Source of the DNA: Actinomycetota bacterium
GTDB lineage: Bacteria > Actinomycetota > Geothermincolia > Geothermincolales > RBG-13-55-18
Direction: 5' to 3'
NCBI GenBank assembly: GCA_003598015.1
Contig: QZKE01000053.1
Location: 1-64,000, forward strand
DNA length: 64,000 nucleotides
A model generated the notes under the pieces. It ran no database searches, was not told the origin of the DNA, and worked only from the letters and a program-made list of their open reading frames with translations. The translations under genes and the position numbers were made by a program. Below are positions 1-9,680 of the stretch, in pieces (positions within the stretch are counted from its first letter, which is position 1; the number at the start of each line of letters is the position of its first letter).

Positions 1-214
1 ACTTCCAGGCGCTGGACACCGTGCCACCGCTCCGCGGCGGCAATGGAAGGCATGTTCATAGCCCGCATGGTCAGAGCCTGAACGGACGCTGCTGGTGCCG
101 GGATGTATAAACCTCCTTACCCGAGGGCGCATGCCCGGTCTGGAGCCGGCGCCCGGACCCGAAGAACAGGCACGATACTGGACCTACCGTGGCGTCAAGC
201 CCGGGAGGGGTTTG

Positions 215-237
215 TTGTCACTCCGCAGAAATATAAT
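215..237 (+). promoter_or_regulatory. Candidate PafBC-type (RecA-NDp) recA promoter
   Basis: TTGTCACTC-N8-TATAAT about 90 bp upstream of recA, against the actinobacterial consensus TTGTCRGTG-N8-TAnnnT; spacing exact, last part of the -35-side motif diverges. Confidence 0.5.
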
Positions 238-327
238 TGGAAACGTGAAGTATATAGTGACTTCGCGCGATCGGGGCGGTTGCCGGTCGTGGTCATATAG
301 TCTCGGATTACGCTTAGGAGGATCAAG

Positions 328-1407
328 GTGGAGAAAGACAAGGCTCTGGAGATGGCCCTGACTCAGATCGAACGCCAGTTCGGGAAGGGCTCTATTATGA
401 AACTCGGCCAGGACAACCATCGTTTTCAAATCGCCGCGATACCCACGGGCGCCCTCTCCCTCGACCTGGCGCTAGGCATAGGCGGGGTACCGCGGGGAAG
501 GGTGGTGGAGATCTTTGGCCCGGAATCCTCGGGGAAGACGACGCTGGCATTGCACATCATAGCGGAGGCGCAGAAAACGGGCGGCATAGCCGCGTTCATC
601 GATGCCGAACACGCGTTGGACCCCGGTTATTCCAGGGCACTGGGAGTAGACGTCGATGAGCTGCTCATATCTCAACCCGACACCGGCGAACAGGCATTGG
701 AGATAGCGGAGATGCTGGTGCGCAGCGGGGCATTGGACGTCGTGGTCATAGACTCCGTGGCCGCGCTGGTACCGCGCCTCGAGATAGAGGGGGAGATGGG
801 CGATGCCCATGTCGGCCTCCAGGCGAGGCTGATGTCACAGGCCTTACGCAAGCTGGCCGGAACCATAAACAAGTCTAATACCACGGCCATCTTCATCAAC
901 CAGCTACGGGAGAAGATAGGGGTGATGTTCGGCAGCCCGGAGACGACTCCGGGGGGGAGGGCGCTTAAATTCTATGCCTCCGTACGGCTTGATATCCGAA
1001 AGATCGACAGTATCAAGCAGGGTGCCGAGATCGTCGGCAACCAGGTGAGGGTGAAGGTGGTCAAGAACAAGATGGCGCCCCCCTTCAGAAAAGCGGAATT
1101 CGATATCATGTACGGAGAGGGCATATCCACGCAAGGCAACATCCTGGACCTCGCAGTAGAGAACGGCCTGGTGAAGAAGAGCGGCGCATGGTACACCTAC
1201 GGGGAAGACCAGCTCGGCCAGGGGAGGGAAAACGCCAAGCAGTATCTCATAGATAATCCGGCGATAAACAAGGAATTGGATTTGAAGTTGAGGGAGATGC
1301 TCAGCCTTCCCCGGGCGGAGGCCCAGATCATCCAGGCCGAAGGCGAGCCTCAGGAGGTAGGCAACGGAAAAGCCATTCAGGAGGTAGGCAACGGAAAAGC
1401 CATGTAA
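328..1407 (+). CDS. recA: Recombinase RecA
   Basis: Full-length RecA with Walker [17 protein letters not shown] start with SD AGGAGG. Confidence 0.98.
   Translation: MEKDKALEMALTQIERQFGKGSIMKLGQDNHRFQIAAIPTGALSLDLALGIGGVPRGRVVEIFGPESSGKTTLALHIIAEAQKTGGIAAFIDAEHALDPGYSRALGVDVDELLISQPDTGEQALEIAEMLVRSGALDVVVIDSVAALVPRLEIEGEMGDAHVGLQARLMSQALRKLAGTINKSNTTAIFINQLREKIGVMFGSPETTPGGRALKFYASVRLDIRKIDSIKQGAEIVGNQVRVKVVKNKMAPPFRKAEFDIMYGEGISTQGNILDLAVENGLVKKSGAWYTYGEDQLGQGRENAKQYLIDNPAINKELDLKLREMLSLPRAEAQIIQAEGEPQEVGNGKAIQEVGNGKAM
1351..1404 (+). repeat. Two-copy 27-bp tandem repeat at the recA 3' end
   Basis: caggaggtaggcaacggaaaagccatT/G twice in direct succession, encoding [18 protein letters not shown]. 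Confidence 0.95.
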
Positions 1408-1453
1408 GTATAGCGGTTCCGAACCAGCGAGAAGGCGTGTTGTCAACAAGGCA

Positions 1454-1933
1454 ATGAAACTGCTTTCCTACCGCGCTCACAGTATGCACGAACTCACATT
1501 CAAGCTGCGTAAGGGGGGCTTCTCCACAGCGGTTATCGAGGAAGCAGTTGCGGAACTCGAAGATAGAGGCCTGCTCGATGATACCCGCCTGGCCCGGGAT
1601 GCCGTTACGGGCGGCCAGAGGGCGGGCAGAAGCCGCGCGAGGATATACGCCGACCTGCGCAGGCGAGGCATAGCCAGGGAGGACGCCGAAGTTGCCTTGC
1701 AGGACTGCTTCGACCCCGAGGAAGAACTGAAAACCGTTGCAGGCTTCATGCGCAAGAGCCTGTCGGGATCACCCGCCACGGTCGGCAGCGAGGAAATCGA
1801 TAAAACCGCCCGCAGGTTGTTCAAAAGGGGCTTTTCGGCCTCTGCCATAGCCGGCGCACTCGAAGGCCTTCACCCTGGCGAGGGGGGCTGTCACGTGCCC
1901 CATTTTCTTGACAGTGATAATCAGCTCTCCTAG
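1454..1933 (+). CDS. recX: Regulatory protein RecX
   Basis: Follows recA; RecX-type three-helix repeats (SMHELTFKLRKGGF..., LLDDTRLARDAV...). Confidence 0.9.
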   Translation: MKLLSYRAHSMHELTFKLRKGGFSTAVIEEAVAELEDRGLLDDTRLARDAVTGGQRAGRSRARIYADLRRRGIAREDAEVALQDCFDPEEELKTVAGFMRKSLSGSPATVGSEEIDKTARRLFKRGFSASAIAGALEGLHPGEGGCHVPHFLDSDNQLS

Positions 1934-1936
1934 AAT
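1908..1936 (+). promoter_or_regulatory. Sigma70-type promoter overlapping the recX stop codon
   Basis: TTGACA-N17-TAGAAT. Confidence 0.65.
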
Positions 1937-1942
1937 TGAATC

Positions 1943-2086
1943 AGGCCTAAGGATATTGATCGATATCCAAGCGTTTTATCGCTTGTTGGATATACCGTAA
2001 GGAGCGAGAAGAGCTGATTAAACGGTAATTACGGTATATATAAACTATCGATATAGCCTTAAGCCGAGCTGGATCTCGGCTTTTTT
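1943..2086 (+). ncRNA. Candidate structured small RNA or rny leader
   Basis: Own promoter, several strong helices, ends in a Rho-independent terminator before rny. Confidence 0.45.
2061..2086 (+). terminator. Rho-independent terminator
   Basis: AAGCCGAG-ctggat-CTCGGCTT followed by TTTT. Confidence 0.85.
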
Positions 2087-2124
2087 ACGTTGTAGATCGG
2101 GGTCTCAACCCCGGGTTTATATAT

Positions 2125-3678
2125 ATGAAGGGAGGAATGGAAATGTTAATCGCGATAATCGCAGGTATTGTGGCCCTGGTTATCGGAGTAATAGCGGGTT
2201 TCTTGGCTCGCAAGTATATGGCTGAAGCAAAGATATCGTCCGCGGAGGAAGAAGCAAAGCGGGTACTTCAAGATGCGGAGAAGTCTTCGGAGGCCAAGAA
2301 ACGTGAAGCTTTACTTGAGGCTAAAGATGAGATATTCACGATGCGCAACGACGCGGAACGCGATATCAAGAACCGCCGTAACGAACTGCAGCGTTTCGAG
2401 CGAAGGCTCCTGCAGAGAGAGGAGCAGATAGACAACCGCTCGGACAACCTCGAGAAGAAAGAGAAGTCGATCTCGGCAAAGGAGAACGAGGTCCAGGGGC
2501 TACGTTCCGAGGCGCAAAAGATCCTGGCGAAGGAGAAGGAACAGCTCGAGAAGGTGGCCGGTTTGTCCAAAGACGAAGCGAAACAGCTTCTCTTGAAGCA
2601 GGTGGAGGAGGAGACGAAGAGGGAAGCCGCCCAGGTCATCAAGAAGATCGAGAACCGCCTGCGCGATGAAGCCGAGAAAAAGGCGAAGAACATCATCGCC
2701 AATGCCATTCAGAGATGCGCATCCGACCATGTGGCCGAGACCACCGTCTCCGTGGTGCCGCTCCCCAGCGACGAGATGAAGGGGAGGATAATCGGGAGGG
2801 AAGGCCGTAACATCCGCACCTTCGAGACGCTGACCGGGATCAACCTGATCATCGACGACACGCCGGAGGCCGTTATTCTCTCGAGTTTCGACCCAGTCAG
2901 ACGCGAGGTAGCCCGCCTCACCCTGGAGAGGCTGATAACCGACGGACGTATCCAGCCGGCACGCATCGAGGAGATGTACGACAAGTCAAAGGCCGAGGTG
3001 GATGCGGAGATCAAAGAAGTAGGGGAACAGGCCGTATTCGATGTCGGCCTGCACGGCGTCAACCACGAGCTCATGAAGGTGCTAGGCCGCTTGAAGTACC
3101 GTACCAGCTACGGCCAGAACGTTTTGAAGCATTCCGTAGAGGTCGCCCACCTCGCGGGTCTCATGGCCGCGGAGCTGGGAACGGATATCAAGCTAGCCAA
3201 GCGAGCGGGACTCCTGCACGATATCGGCAAGGCCATCGACCACGAGGTAGAGGGTTCTCACGCCATAATCGGAGCGGAACTCGCCAAACGGCTCAAAGAA
3301 GGCGATCCGGTTATCCACGCCATCGAGGCGCACCATGAAGAGGTCGAGGCGAGGTCCATCGAGGCGGTGCTCGTGCAGGCGGCGGACGCAATAAGTGCCG
3401 CCAGGCCGGGAGCGCGCAGAGAGACCCTGGAGAGCTACATCAAGCGCCTGGAGAAGCTGGAGACCATCGCCGATTCCTTCGAGGGCGTTGACGGATCATA
3501 TGCCCTCCAGGCCGGTCGCGAGATACGGGTCATGGTCAAATCGGATATCATAGACGACCTCGGATGCGTGACCCTCTCCAGGGAGATCGCCAGGCAGATA
3601 GAGGACGAGCTCGAATACCCCGGACAGATAAAGATCACGGTGGTAAGAGAGAAGCGCGTGGTGGATTACGCCAAATAG
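2125..3678 (+). CDS. rny: Ribonuclease Y
   Basis: N-terminal TM helix, coiled coil, KH and HD domains ([10 protein letters not shown]); start may be an internal ATG (2137 or 2143). Confidence 0.97.
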   Translation: MKGGMEMLIAIIAGIVALVIGVIAGFLARKYMAEAKISSAEEEAKRVLQDAEKSSEAKKREALLEAKDEIFTMRNDAERDIKNRRNELQRFERRLLQREEQIDNRSDNLEKKEKSISAKENEVQGLRSEAQKILAKEKEQLEKVAGLSKDEAKQLLLKQVEEETKREAAQVIKKIENRLRDEAEKKAKNIIANAIQRCASDHVAETTVSVVPLPSDEMKGRIIGREGRNIRTFETLTGINLIIDDTPEAVILSSFDPVRREVARLTLERLITDGRIQPARIEEMYDKSKAEVDAEIKEVGEQAVFDVGLHGVNHELMKVLGRLKYRTSYGQNVLKHSVEVAHLAGLMAAELGTDIKLAKRAGLLHDIGKAIDHEVEGSHAIIGAELAKRLKEGDPVIHAIEAHHEEVEARSIEAVLVQAADAISAARPGARRETLESYIKRLEKLETIADSFEGVDGSYALQAGREIRVMVKSDIIDDLGCVTLSREIARQIEDELEYPGQIKITVVREKRVVDYAK

Positions 3679-3692
3679 ACTTCAAAGACATG

Positions 3693-3713
3693 GGGCGGGC
3701 GCAATGCCCGCCC
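3693..3713 (+). terminator. GC-rich hairpin after rny
   Basis: GGGCGGGC-gcaat-GCCCGCCC; no T-run. Confidence 0.4.
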
Positions 3714-3912
3714 TGGCGTTGGCACTCGAATATATAACCGCGCGGCCGGAAGCAACACCCTTCCTCTCTTTGTGCATACCTCGACGGCAAGCGGACAAAG
3801 GTATGCGGAACCTTCTGATATAATCGTTCTACCCGTCAAAAACGTTCAGGTAAAAGGTCGGCTTGCCGAGATGGAGTATAAAGAGAACTAACGTCTAGAC
3901 GGGACGGGAAAA

Positions 3913-5028
3913 TTGACCACGGGGAATAACAGCGAAAAAGACGGACTCCTCGATTTCGTCCGCAGGTTTACGGACCACGACACCTTCACCGTTGAAGAAG
4001 AGCTGGGACACGGTTATGTAAGGCTGAAGGTAACCGAGGCCGAACGACGCCAGGCGCTGCAGGATATACGCTGCGTCGAGGACGTCGTCAAAGAGCTGGT
4101 GCGCAATGCGCGTGACGCGGGCGCCACCGGCGTTTATGTTACCTTCCAGAAGGAGAGAGGCCGCTGGCGGAATATCACCGTTCTGGATAACGGCAGGGGA
4201 ATACCACAAGGCCTGCACCGAAAGATATTCGAGGCCAGGGTAACCTCTAAGGTGCGGGACGTCGTGGAGGATCGCTTCGGCGTGCATGGCAGGGGAATGG
4301 CCCTTTTCTCCATCAAGCAGGTCGCCGACGACATCCAGCTGGTGCGTTCCGAGGAAAGCCGCGGTACCATAATCCACACGCGCATCGATACCACGAAGCT
4401 ACCTGAGAAAAAGGATCAATCCACCTTCCCCAGGCTGGAGAGCGACGATGAGGGCAAGATCGCCATCGCAGGCGGCCCGCACAACGTGCCGCGGGTCCTG
4501 ACGGAACTGGCGCTCAGCTCCGACGGGCTGAATATCTTCCTGGGATCCAACGCCGAGATACTGTCCACCCTCTACCATGATTCCGTGGAACTGCGCAAGA
4601 CTTGGGCCGCGGGAGAGGATGATGTCAGCCGGCCGGTATGGTTCGAGCTTGGAGGCATCAAGGAGGGGCGAATGCTGCACGGCTTCTGTGCGAACCAGCT
4701 CGGCCTTTGCGTCTCCGAGCGCAACGCCTTCCGCATACTCGAGCTGGAGATAAACCCCCTCATGAGCATCAACGAGCTCGTGCGCGAGGGTAGCATCGCC
4801 CTGCCGGCGAGACGGGCGGACCTGCACCGTCAACCGCGGGATAATTGGAGCGACCATCTAGCCCGCCGCCTGAACCAGGATGATATATCCCGTATCAGCG
4901 ATTCGCTGCAACTGGTCTTCGAGGACATAGGTGGGAAATATTACCTGCAGGCCGAGGCACCTGTGATCAAGAGACGCAAGAACCGCATTATCATCTCCCT
5001 GGGGCTGCACGAAAAGGAAGATGGCTGA
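3913..5028 (+). CDS. GHKL (histidine kinase-like) ATP-binding protein
   Basis: ELVRNARDAGAT N-box and DNGRGIP/GVHGRGMALFSIKQ ATP-lid motifs. Confidence 0.75.
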   Translation: MTTGNNSEKDGLLDFVRRFTDHDTFTVEEELGHGYVRLKVTEAERRQALQDIRCVEDVVKELVRNARDAGATGVYVTFQKERGRWRNITVLDNGRGIPQGLHRKIFEARVTSKVRDVVEDRFGVHGRGMALFSIKQVADDIQLVRSEESRGTIIHTRIDTTKLPEKKDQSTFPRLESDDEGKIAIAGGPHNVPRVLTELALSSDGLNIFLGSNAEILSTLYHDSVELRKTWAAGEDDVSRPVWFELGGIKEGRMLHGFCANQLGLCVSERNAFRILELEINPLMSINELVREGSIALPARRADLHRQPRDNWSDHLARRLNQDDISRISDSLQLVFEDIGGKYYLQAEAPVIKRRKNRIIISLGLHEKEDG

Positions 5029-5208
5029 TAAGGGACGGCCCGGCCCGCAGGGATACCAGGTACCATGTCATGCCGGCAGAGAGTCTCCCGGACGAACCAT
5101 GCATGCAGCCGTTCGAGGCTTTAACAAAGGTTTCGGATAATATATCATTAATTCTTATCTGGGGATGTCGGTGTTGTAACAGAGAAAAAGCAAGGGGAGG
5201 AGCATTAG

Positions 5209-5472
5209 ATGATGGAAGTGCTTAAAGTATCCTCGAAGTCGAACCCCAATTCCGTTGCCGGAGCGCTGGCGGGAGTCCTGCGCGAAACCGGCAGCGCGGA
5301 GATCCAGGTCATCGGGGCGGGCGCTCTGAACCAGGCCGTAAAGGCGATCGCCATTGCCAGGGGATTCGTGGCGCCGAGCGGCATAGACCTGGTATGCATA
5401 CCCGCATTCACGGATATAATCATCGATGGCGAGGAGAGGACGGCCATCAAGCTTTCCGTCGAGTCGAGATAG
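5209..5472 (+). CDS. spoVS: Stage V sporulation protein S
   Basis: EVLKVSSKSNPNSVAGALAGVLRE...GAGALNQAVKAIAIARGFVAPSGIDL. Confidence 0.96.
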   Translation: MMEVLKVSSKSNPNSVAGALAGVLRETGSAEIQVIGAGALNQAVKAIAIARGFVAPSGIDLVCIPAFTDIIIDGEERTAIKLSVESR

Positions 5473-5538
5473 GACCCGCAACGGACAGCGACGAGACAGA
5501 CGCGGCACAGAGATGCGGTCCCGGGACGAGGAGGCACT

Positions 5539-5946
5539 ATGAGCGTGCTTAAAATCATTTTTCTGGTGATTGCCATTATCACCGTCCCGCTCTTGACCGT
5601 TTTCCTCATCCGCCTCGCCCTCAAGATCAGCCGTAGCGTCGAACGCATGAACCGCACGCTCGACGATGCCAGGCCTCAATTCATCATGTTGCTGGCCAAC
5701 CTCAACCAGACCGTCGAGGACGTGAACGACGAGCTGGAAAGGGTGGGGCAGATGACGGGAGAGGCTCAGGCGATGCTCGAACTCACCGAATCGAGCTTGC
5801 GTGCCGTGGATGAAGCCCTGCGCTCTCCGGTTGCACGCTTTGGGGGGATGCTCGCCGGGTTTGCCACTACCACCCTGCTTTTCCGCGGCATCTCACACCG
5901 CTTATCTCCACGAGGCAGGAAACCCCGGGGAGGGAGAGGAACATAG
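5539..5946 (+). CDS. DUF948-like membrane-anchored protein
   Basis: N-terminal TM helix then coiled coil (RMNRTLDDARPQFIMLLANLNQTVEDVNDEL). Confidence 0.55.
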   Translation: MSVLKIIFLVIAIITVPLLTVFLIRLALKISRSVERMNRTLDDARPQFIMLLANLNQTVEDVNDELERVGQMTGEAQAMLELTESSLRAVDEALRSPVARFGGMLAGFATTTLLFRGISHRLSPRGRKPRGGRGT

Positions 5947-6719
5947 CCGAGTTCATCCTCTCCACCGCATCCCTTTACAATTTCGAACTGCGTGAAGCGT
6001 TCAGGCTGGCGTGCGATGCCGGATTCCATGGTGTCGAGCTGATGGTCACCAAGCGCGAGGAGAGCCAATCCATTCCCCTGGTGCAGGAGTTGGTCCAGGA
6101 GACCGGCATAAAGGTCAGGAGCATCCATGCCCCCTTTCTCCTGGCCGCAAAGAAAGTCTGGGGCGGTCCGCAGGAGAAGATTGCCGTTTCCATAGACATG
6201 GCGCACGCACTGCATGCAGACGTGGTCGTTATCCATCTTCCTTATTTCTGGCAATGGGGTTATGCGCGTTGGGCACGGCATCACCTCAACGACTATTCAC
6301 GCAGGAGCGATGTTATCGTGGCCATGGAAAACGCGATGCATGTCTACCTGTACCGTCCGTTCAACCTCAGCCTCTTCAACTCACTGCAGGATATCCGCTG
6401 TTTTGACAACCTGGTATTCGATACGAGCCACTTCGCGATCGCTGGCGTGAATATATTCCGGGCCTGGGAGGAACTGCGCGGCCACGTAAGGCACATACAC
6501 CTGTCGAACAACTACCTCAAGGGATTTGACGACCACGCTCTCCCCTTTGAAGGCCGGCTCCCCCTGGACCGCTTTCTCCAGATGCTGCATGCTGATGGAT
6601 TCGAGGGCAAGATCGCCCTGGAGCTTGGCCCTGGTCCCCTGGAAGCACGCCTGGGGAGAGAGCGCATCGTATACAACCTGCGCCGCAGCCTCGCTTACTG
6701 CCTCGACAATTACGCCTGA
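5943..6719 (+). CDS. Sugar phosphate isomerase/epimerase-like TIM barrel, putative ATA start
   Basis: Homologous-looking sequence (AEFILSTASLYNFELREAFRLACDAGFHGVELM) lies upstream of the track start at 6042; the only plausible start with SD is ATA at 5943. Confidence 0.65.
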   Translation: MAEFILSTASLYNFELREAFRLACDAGFHGVELMVTKREESQSIPLVQELVQETGIKVRSIHAPFLLAAKKVWGGPQEKIAVSIDMAHALHADVVVIHLPYFWQWGYARWARHHLNDYSRRSDVIVAMENAMHVYLYRPFNLSLFNSLQDIRCFDNLVFDTSHFAIAGVNIFRAWEELRGHVRHIHLSNNYLKGFDDHALPFEGRLPLDRFLQMLHADGFEGKIALELGPGPLEARLGRERIVYNLRRSLAYCLDNYA

Positions 6720-6797
6720 AGCAAGGCGATCCAAGCCGGTTGCGATCCCTGGATTTCGCAGTGGCTGCAACCTCGGTGCGGCGATCGTTCACACCGG

Positions 6798-8168
6798 ATG
6801 AAAACAGGTGATCTCCTTACAGGAGCCCCGCACTCTATTACAATAGCTGGTATGGAGAAGATGACATACGCTCTGATCACCTTCGGCTGCCAGATGAATC
6901 TGCACGATGCCGAGCGCATACGTGGAGCGCTGCATGCGCGGGGGTGGAGTGAATGCGAACCCCGATATGCCGAGGCCGTGATCTTGCTGACCTGCTGCGT
7001 TCGGGAAAGCGCCGAACGCAAGCTGTACGGCCGGCTTTCCTCGCTCAAGCCCCTCAAGGAGAAACGGGATACGATCATCGCCGTGGGCGGGTGCCTGGCG
7101 CAGAAGGAGGGGACACGCCTCATCGCGCAAGCCCCTTACGTGGACGTGGTGTTCGGCACTCACCAGTATCCGCACATCGCCGATCTCCTGGAACAGGCTG
7201 GCGGAGGAGCCGTTTGCTCTACCGCATTGAGCGGGGTGCGGATCTCGGGGATTCCTTGCAGTCGTCTTGAGGAATTTCGCGCCTGGATCACCATCACCCA
7301 CGGGTGCGACAACTTCTGCTCCTATTGTATCGTTCCATACGTGCGCGGCAGTGAGGTGAGCCGTCCCCTGGAGGATGTCGCGGAGGAAGTGGGCGCCCAT
7401 GTCGCCGAGGGCGTCAGGGAGATCAACCTGCTGGGGCAGAACGTGGACTCCTATCGACGCAAGGAGGAGGGGAAGAGCCGTTTCGCCGATCTTCTGAGGC
7501 TCCTGGGGAGCAGGTACCCGGAGGCGTGGATTCGCTTTACGACTTCCCATCCCCGCGATTTCGACCTTGCCATCGTGCGATCCATCGCCGAGACCGCGAA
7601 CGTCTGCGAGTACGTGCACCTGCCGCTGCAGGCCGGCTCCGACCGCATACTCGCCGCTATGAACCGCGGTTATCGCCGGGCCGAATATCAGGTCAAGGTG
7701 GACGAGCTGCGCAGATGCGTGCCGGGAGTATCGCTGACGACCGACGTGATCGTGGGGTTCCCGGGCGAGTCCGAGGAGGACTTCGCGGCAACGCTGGAGA
7801 TGCTGGAATTGTGCCGTTTCGATGGCGCTTTTACCTTTCTGTATAACCCCCGCGAGATGACGGCCGCCGCCGATCTTCCCGATGATGTCGACGCAAGGGT
7901 GAAACAGGACCGCTTGAGAAGGGTGATGGAGATCTCGCGCAGGCTGACCTCCGCAAGCCTGCGTGGCGAGGTGGGTTCCGAGCAGACCGTGTTGGTGCAC
8001 GGGCCCAGCCGCAAGGACCCGCGCCGCTGGTCTGCCCGCACCCGCAATAACAAACTGGTTCATTTCCAGCGTGGGGAGGTGAATCTCACCGGCGTTTTCG
8101 CGCGCGTGGAGATCACCGCTGCGGGCAGCTGGAGCCTGCATGGCGAGTTGAAGGAGATCCTCGGCTGA
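6798..8168 (+). CDS. miaB: tRNA-2-methylthio-N6-dimethylallyladenosine synthase
   Basis: UPF0004, radical SAM CxxxCxxC (CDNFCSYCIVPYVRG) and TRAM; likely start ATG near 6852. Confidence 0.93.
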   Translation: MKTGDLLTGAPHSITIAGMEKMTYALITFGCQMNLHDAERIRGALHARGWSECEPRYAEAVILLTCCVRESAERKLYGRLSSLKPLKEKRDTIIAVGGCLAQKEGTRLIAQAPYVDVVFGTHQYPHIADLLEQAGGGAVCSTALSGVRISGIPCSRLEEFRAWITITHGCDNFCSYCIVPYVRGSEVSRPLEDVAEEVGAHVAEGVREINLLGQNVDSYRRKEEGKSRFADLLRLLGSRYPEAWIRFTTSHPRDFDLAIVRSIAETANVCEYVHLPLQAGSDRILAAMNRGYRRAEYQVKVDELRRCVPGVSLTTDVIVGFPGESEEDFAATLEMLELCRFDGAFTFLYNPREMTAAADLPDDVDARVKQDRLRRVMEISRRLTSASLRGEVGSEQTVLVHGPSRKDPRRWSARTRNNKLVHFQRGEVNLTGVFARVEITAAGSWSLHGELKEILG

Positions 8169-8287
8169 TGCATATACAAGGACGTGCGGGTTTTCCTCCA
8201 ACTGCAGCGGGGTATCCTATAAGCGTCGGGACGTTTATGTTTTAAAGGCGAGCCGGCACTTCGTGACGGCGCTACGGAGGTGATCGC

Positions 8288-9121
8288 GTGGGAATGGAAA
8301 GAGGGATAATCGCTGGCTGTATAGTACCCCATCCGCCGTTGCTCATTCCCGCAATCGGCGGAAAGGATCGCGAGACCGTACGGTCGACCTACCAGGCGAT
8401 GGAGGAACTAAGCCGCAAGCTGGCCGGCCTGGAGCCAGACGTCCTGGTGATGATCTCGCCCCATACCCCCCTGTACAGGGACGCGTTTACCGTCAAAGCG
8501 TCTCCCGCTCTCGAGGGGAGTTTCGCCTCCTTCGGGCAACCCCAGGTACGCATCTCCAAGAACAATGACAGCGAGCTCGTCGCCGCCATGGTCGAAGCCG
8601 CGGAAGCGGAAGGCCTGCCCCTCAGCGCACTGCAGGAAACCCCCTCTAGCTGGTCCTCGGGGGTAGAGGAACTCGACCACGGGCTCCTGGTACCCCTGTA
8701 TTACCTGGATCAGGTCTTCGAAACACCCATCGTCTGCCTCTCCATCTCCGGCCTCTCCTACCCGAGCCATTTCCTCCTGGGGCGCGTAGCGCGCAGGTCT
8801 TGCGAGAGTCTCGGACGCAAGGCGGTTTTCGTAGCCAGCGGGGACCTCTCCCACCGCCTCATCAAGGGAGCGCCCGCGGGTTTTAACCCACGCGGAGAGG
8901 AGTTCGACGAGATGATCGTGGATATAGTGCGCCGGGTAGATTTTGAAGCCCTGAACAGGATTCCCGAGGACCTCGTGGAGGCGGCGGGCGAGTGTGGATT
9001 TCGTTCCATCCATGCCATGTGGGGCGCCCTGAAGAACGGGCCGCTGGCAAGCTCCGTCCTCTCGTACGAGGGGCCCTTTGGTGTGGGCTATCTGGTATCG
9101 CTGACCCATGAGAGCGGCTGA
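8288..9121 (+). CDS. amrB: AmmeMemoRadiSam system protein B (MEMO1/LigB-like)
   Basis: CIVPHPPLLIPAIGG..., SGDLSHRL; directly followed by an AMMECR1 protein. Confidence 0.85.
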   Translation: MGMERGIIAGCIVPHPPLLIPAIGGKDRETVRSTYQAMEELSRKLAGLEPDVLVMISPHTPLYRDAFTVKASPALEGSFASFGQPQVRISKNNDSELVAAMVEAAEAEGLPLSALQETPSSWSSGVEELDHGLLVPLYYLDQVFETPIVCLSISGLSYPSHFLLGRVARRSCESLGRKAVFVASGDLSHRLIKGAPAGFNPRGEEFDEMIVDIVRRVDFEALNRIPEDLVEAAGECGFRSIHAMWGALKNGPLASSVLSYEGPFGVGYLVSLTHESG

Positions 9122-9134
9122 GGAGGGCTGATCC

Positions 9135-9674
9135 ATGACCGAGAGCGGCGAATTCGAGAGCGGAAGCCCATATACCGCGCTGGCCAGAAAAGCAATAGAA
9201 GCATGGGTGAAGGAGAGAAGGGAACTGTCTACAGAGGAGATCAAAGAAGAGAAAAAGCTCTTGCCGGAGAAGGCCGCCGCCTTTGTCTGCCTGAAAAAAG
9301 AGGGAGGGCTGCGCGGGTGCATCGGCACCTTTCAGCCTACGCGAGAAGACCTGGCTGAAGAGATAGTCTCCAACGCCATAAGCGCAGCCTGCCGGGACCC
9401 GCGCTTCCCGCCGGTTTCAGAGGAGGAACTGGAAGACCTGGACATCAGCGTAGACGTGCTCGGTGAACCGGAGCGCGTGCGGGACGCCTCGCAACTTGAC
9501 CCTCGCCGTTATGGGGTGATCGTGAGGAGGGAGAACCGTACGGGCCTGCTGCTTCCGGATCTGGAGGGGGTCGACAGCGTCGAGGAACAGCTCGAGATAG
9601 CCCGCAATAAGGCGGGCATAAGCCCCCGCGAACCCATACAGGTCTACCGCTTCACCGTGGAAAGATATCACTGA
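9135..9674 (+). CDS. amrA: AmmeMemoRadiSam system protein A (AMMECR1 domain)
   Basis: LRGCIGTFQPTR motif and AMMECR1 architecture. Confidence 0.92.
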   Translation: MTESGEFESGSPYTALARKAIEAWVKERRELSTEEIKEEKKLLPEKAAAFVCLKKEGGLRGCIGTFQPTREDLAEEIVSNAISAACRDPRFPPVSEEELEDLDISVDVLGEPERVRDASQLDPRRYGVIVRRENRTGLLLPDLEGVDSVEEQLEIARNKAGISPREPIQVYRFTVERYH

Positions 9675-9680
9675 GGCCTC

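Noticed and set aside
1-327. 3' end of an upstream gene before recA
   Set aside because: A short frame (TSRRWTPCHRSAAAMEGMFIARMVRA) runs off the window start, but I could not assign a family
6789-8201. Long minus-strand ORF (470 aa) antisense to miaB
   Set aside because: Shadow ORF of a well-supported miaB gene
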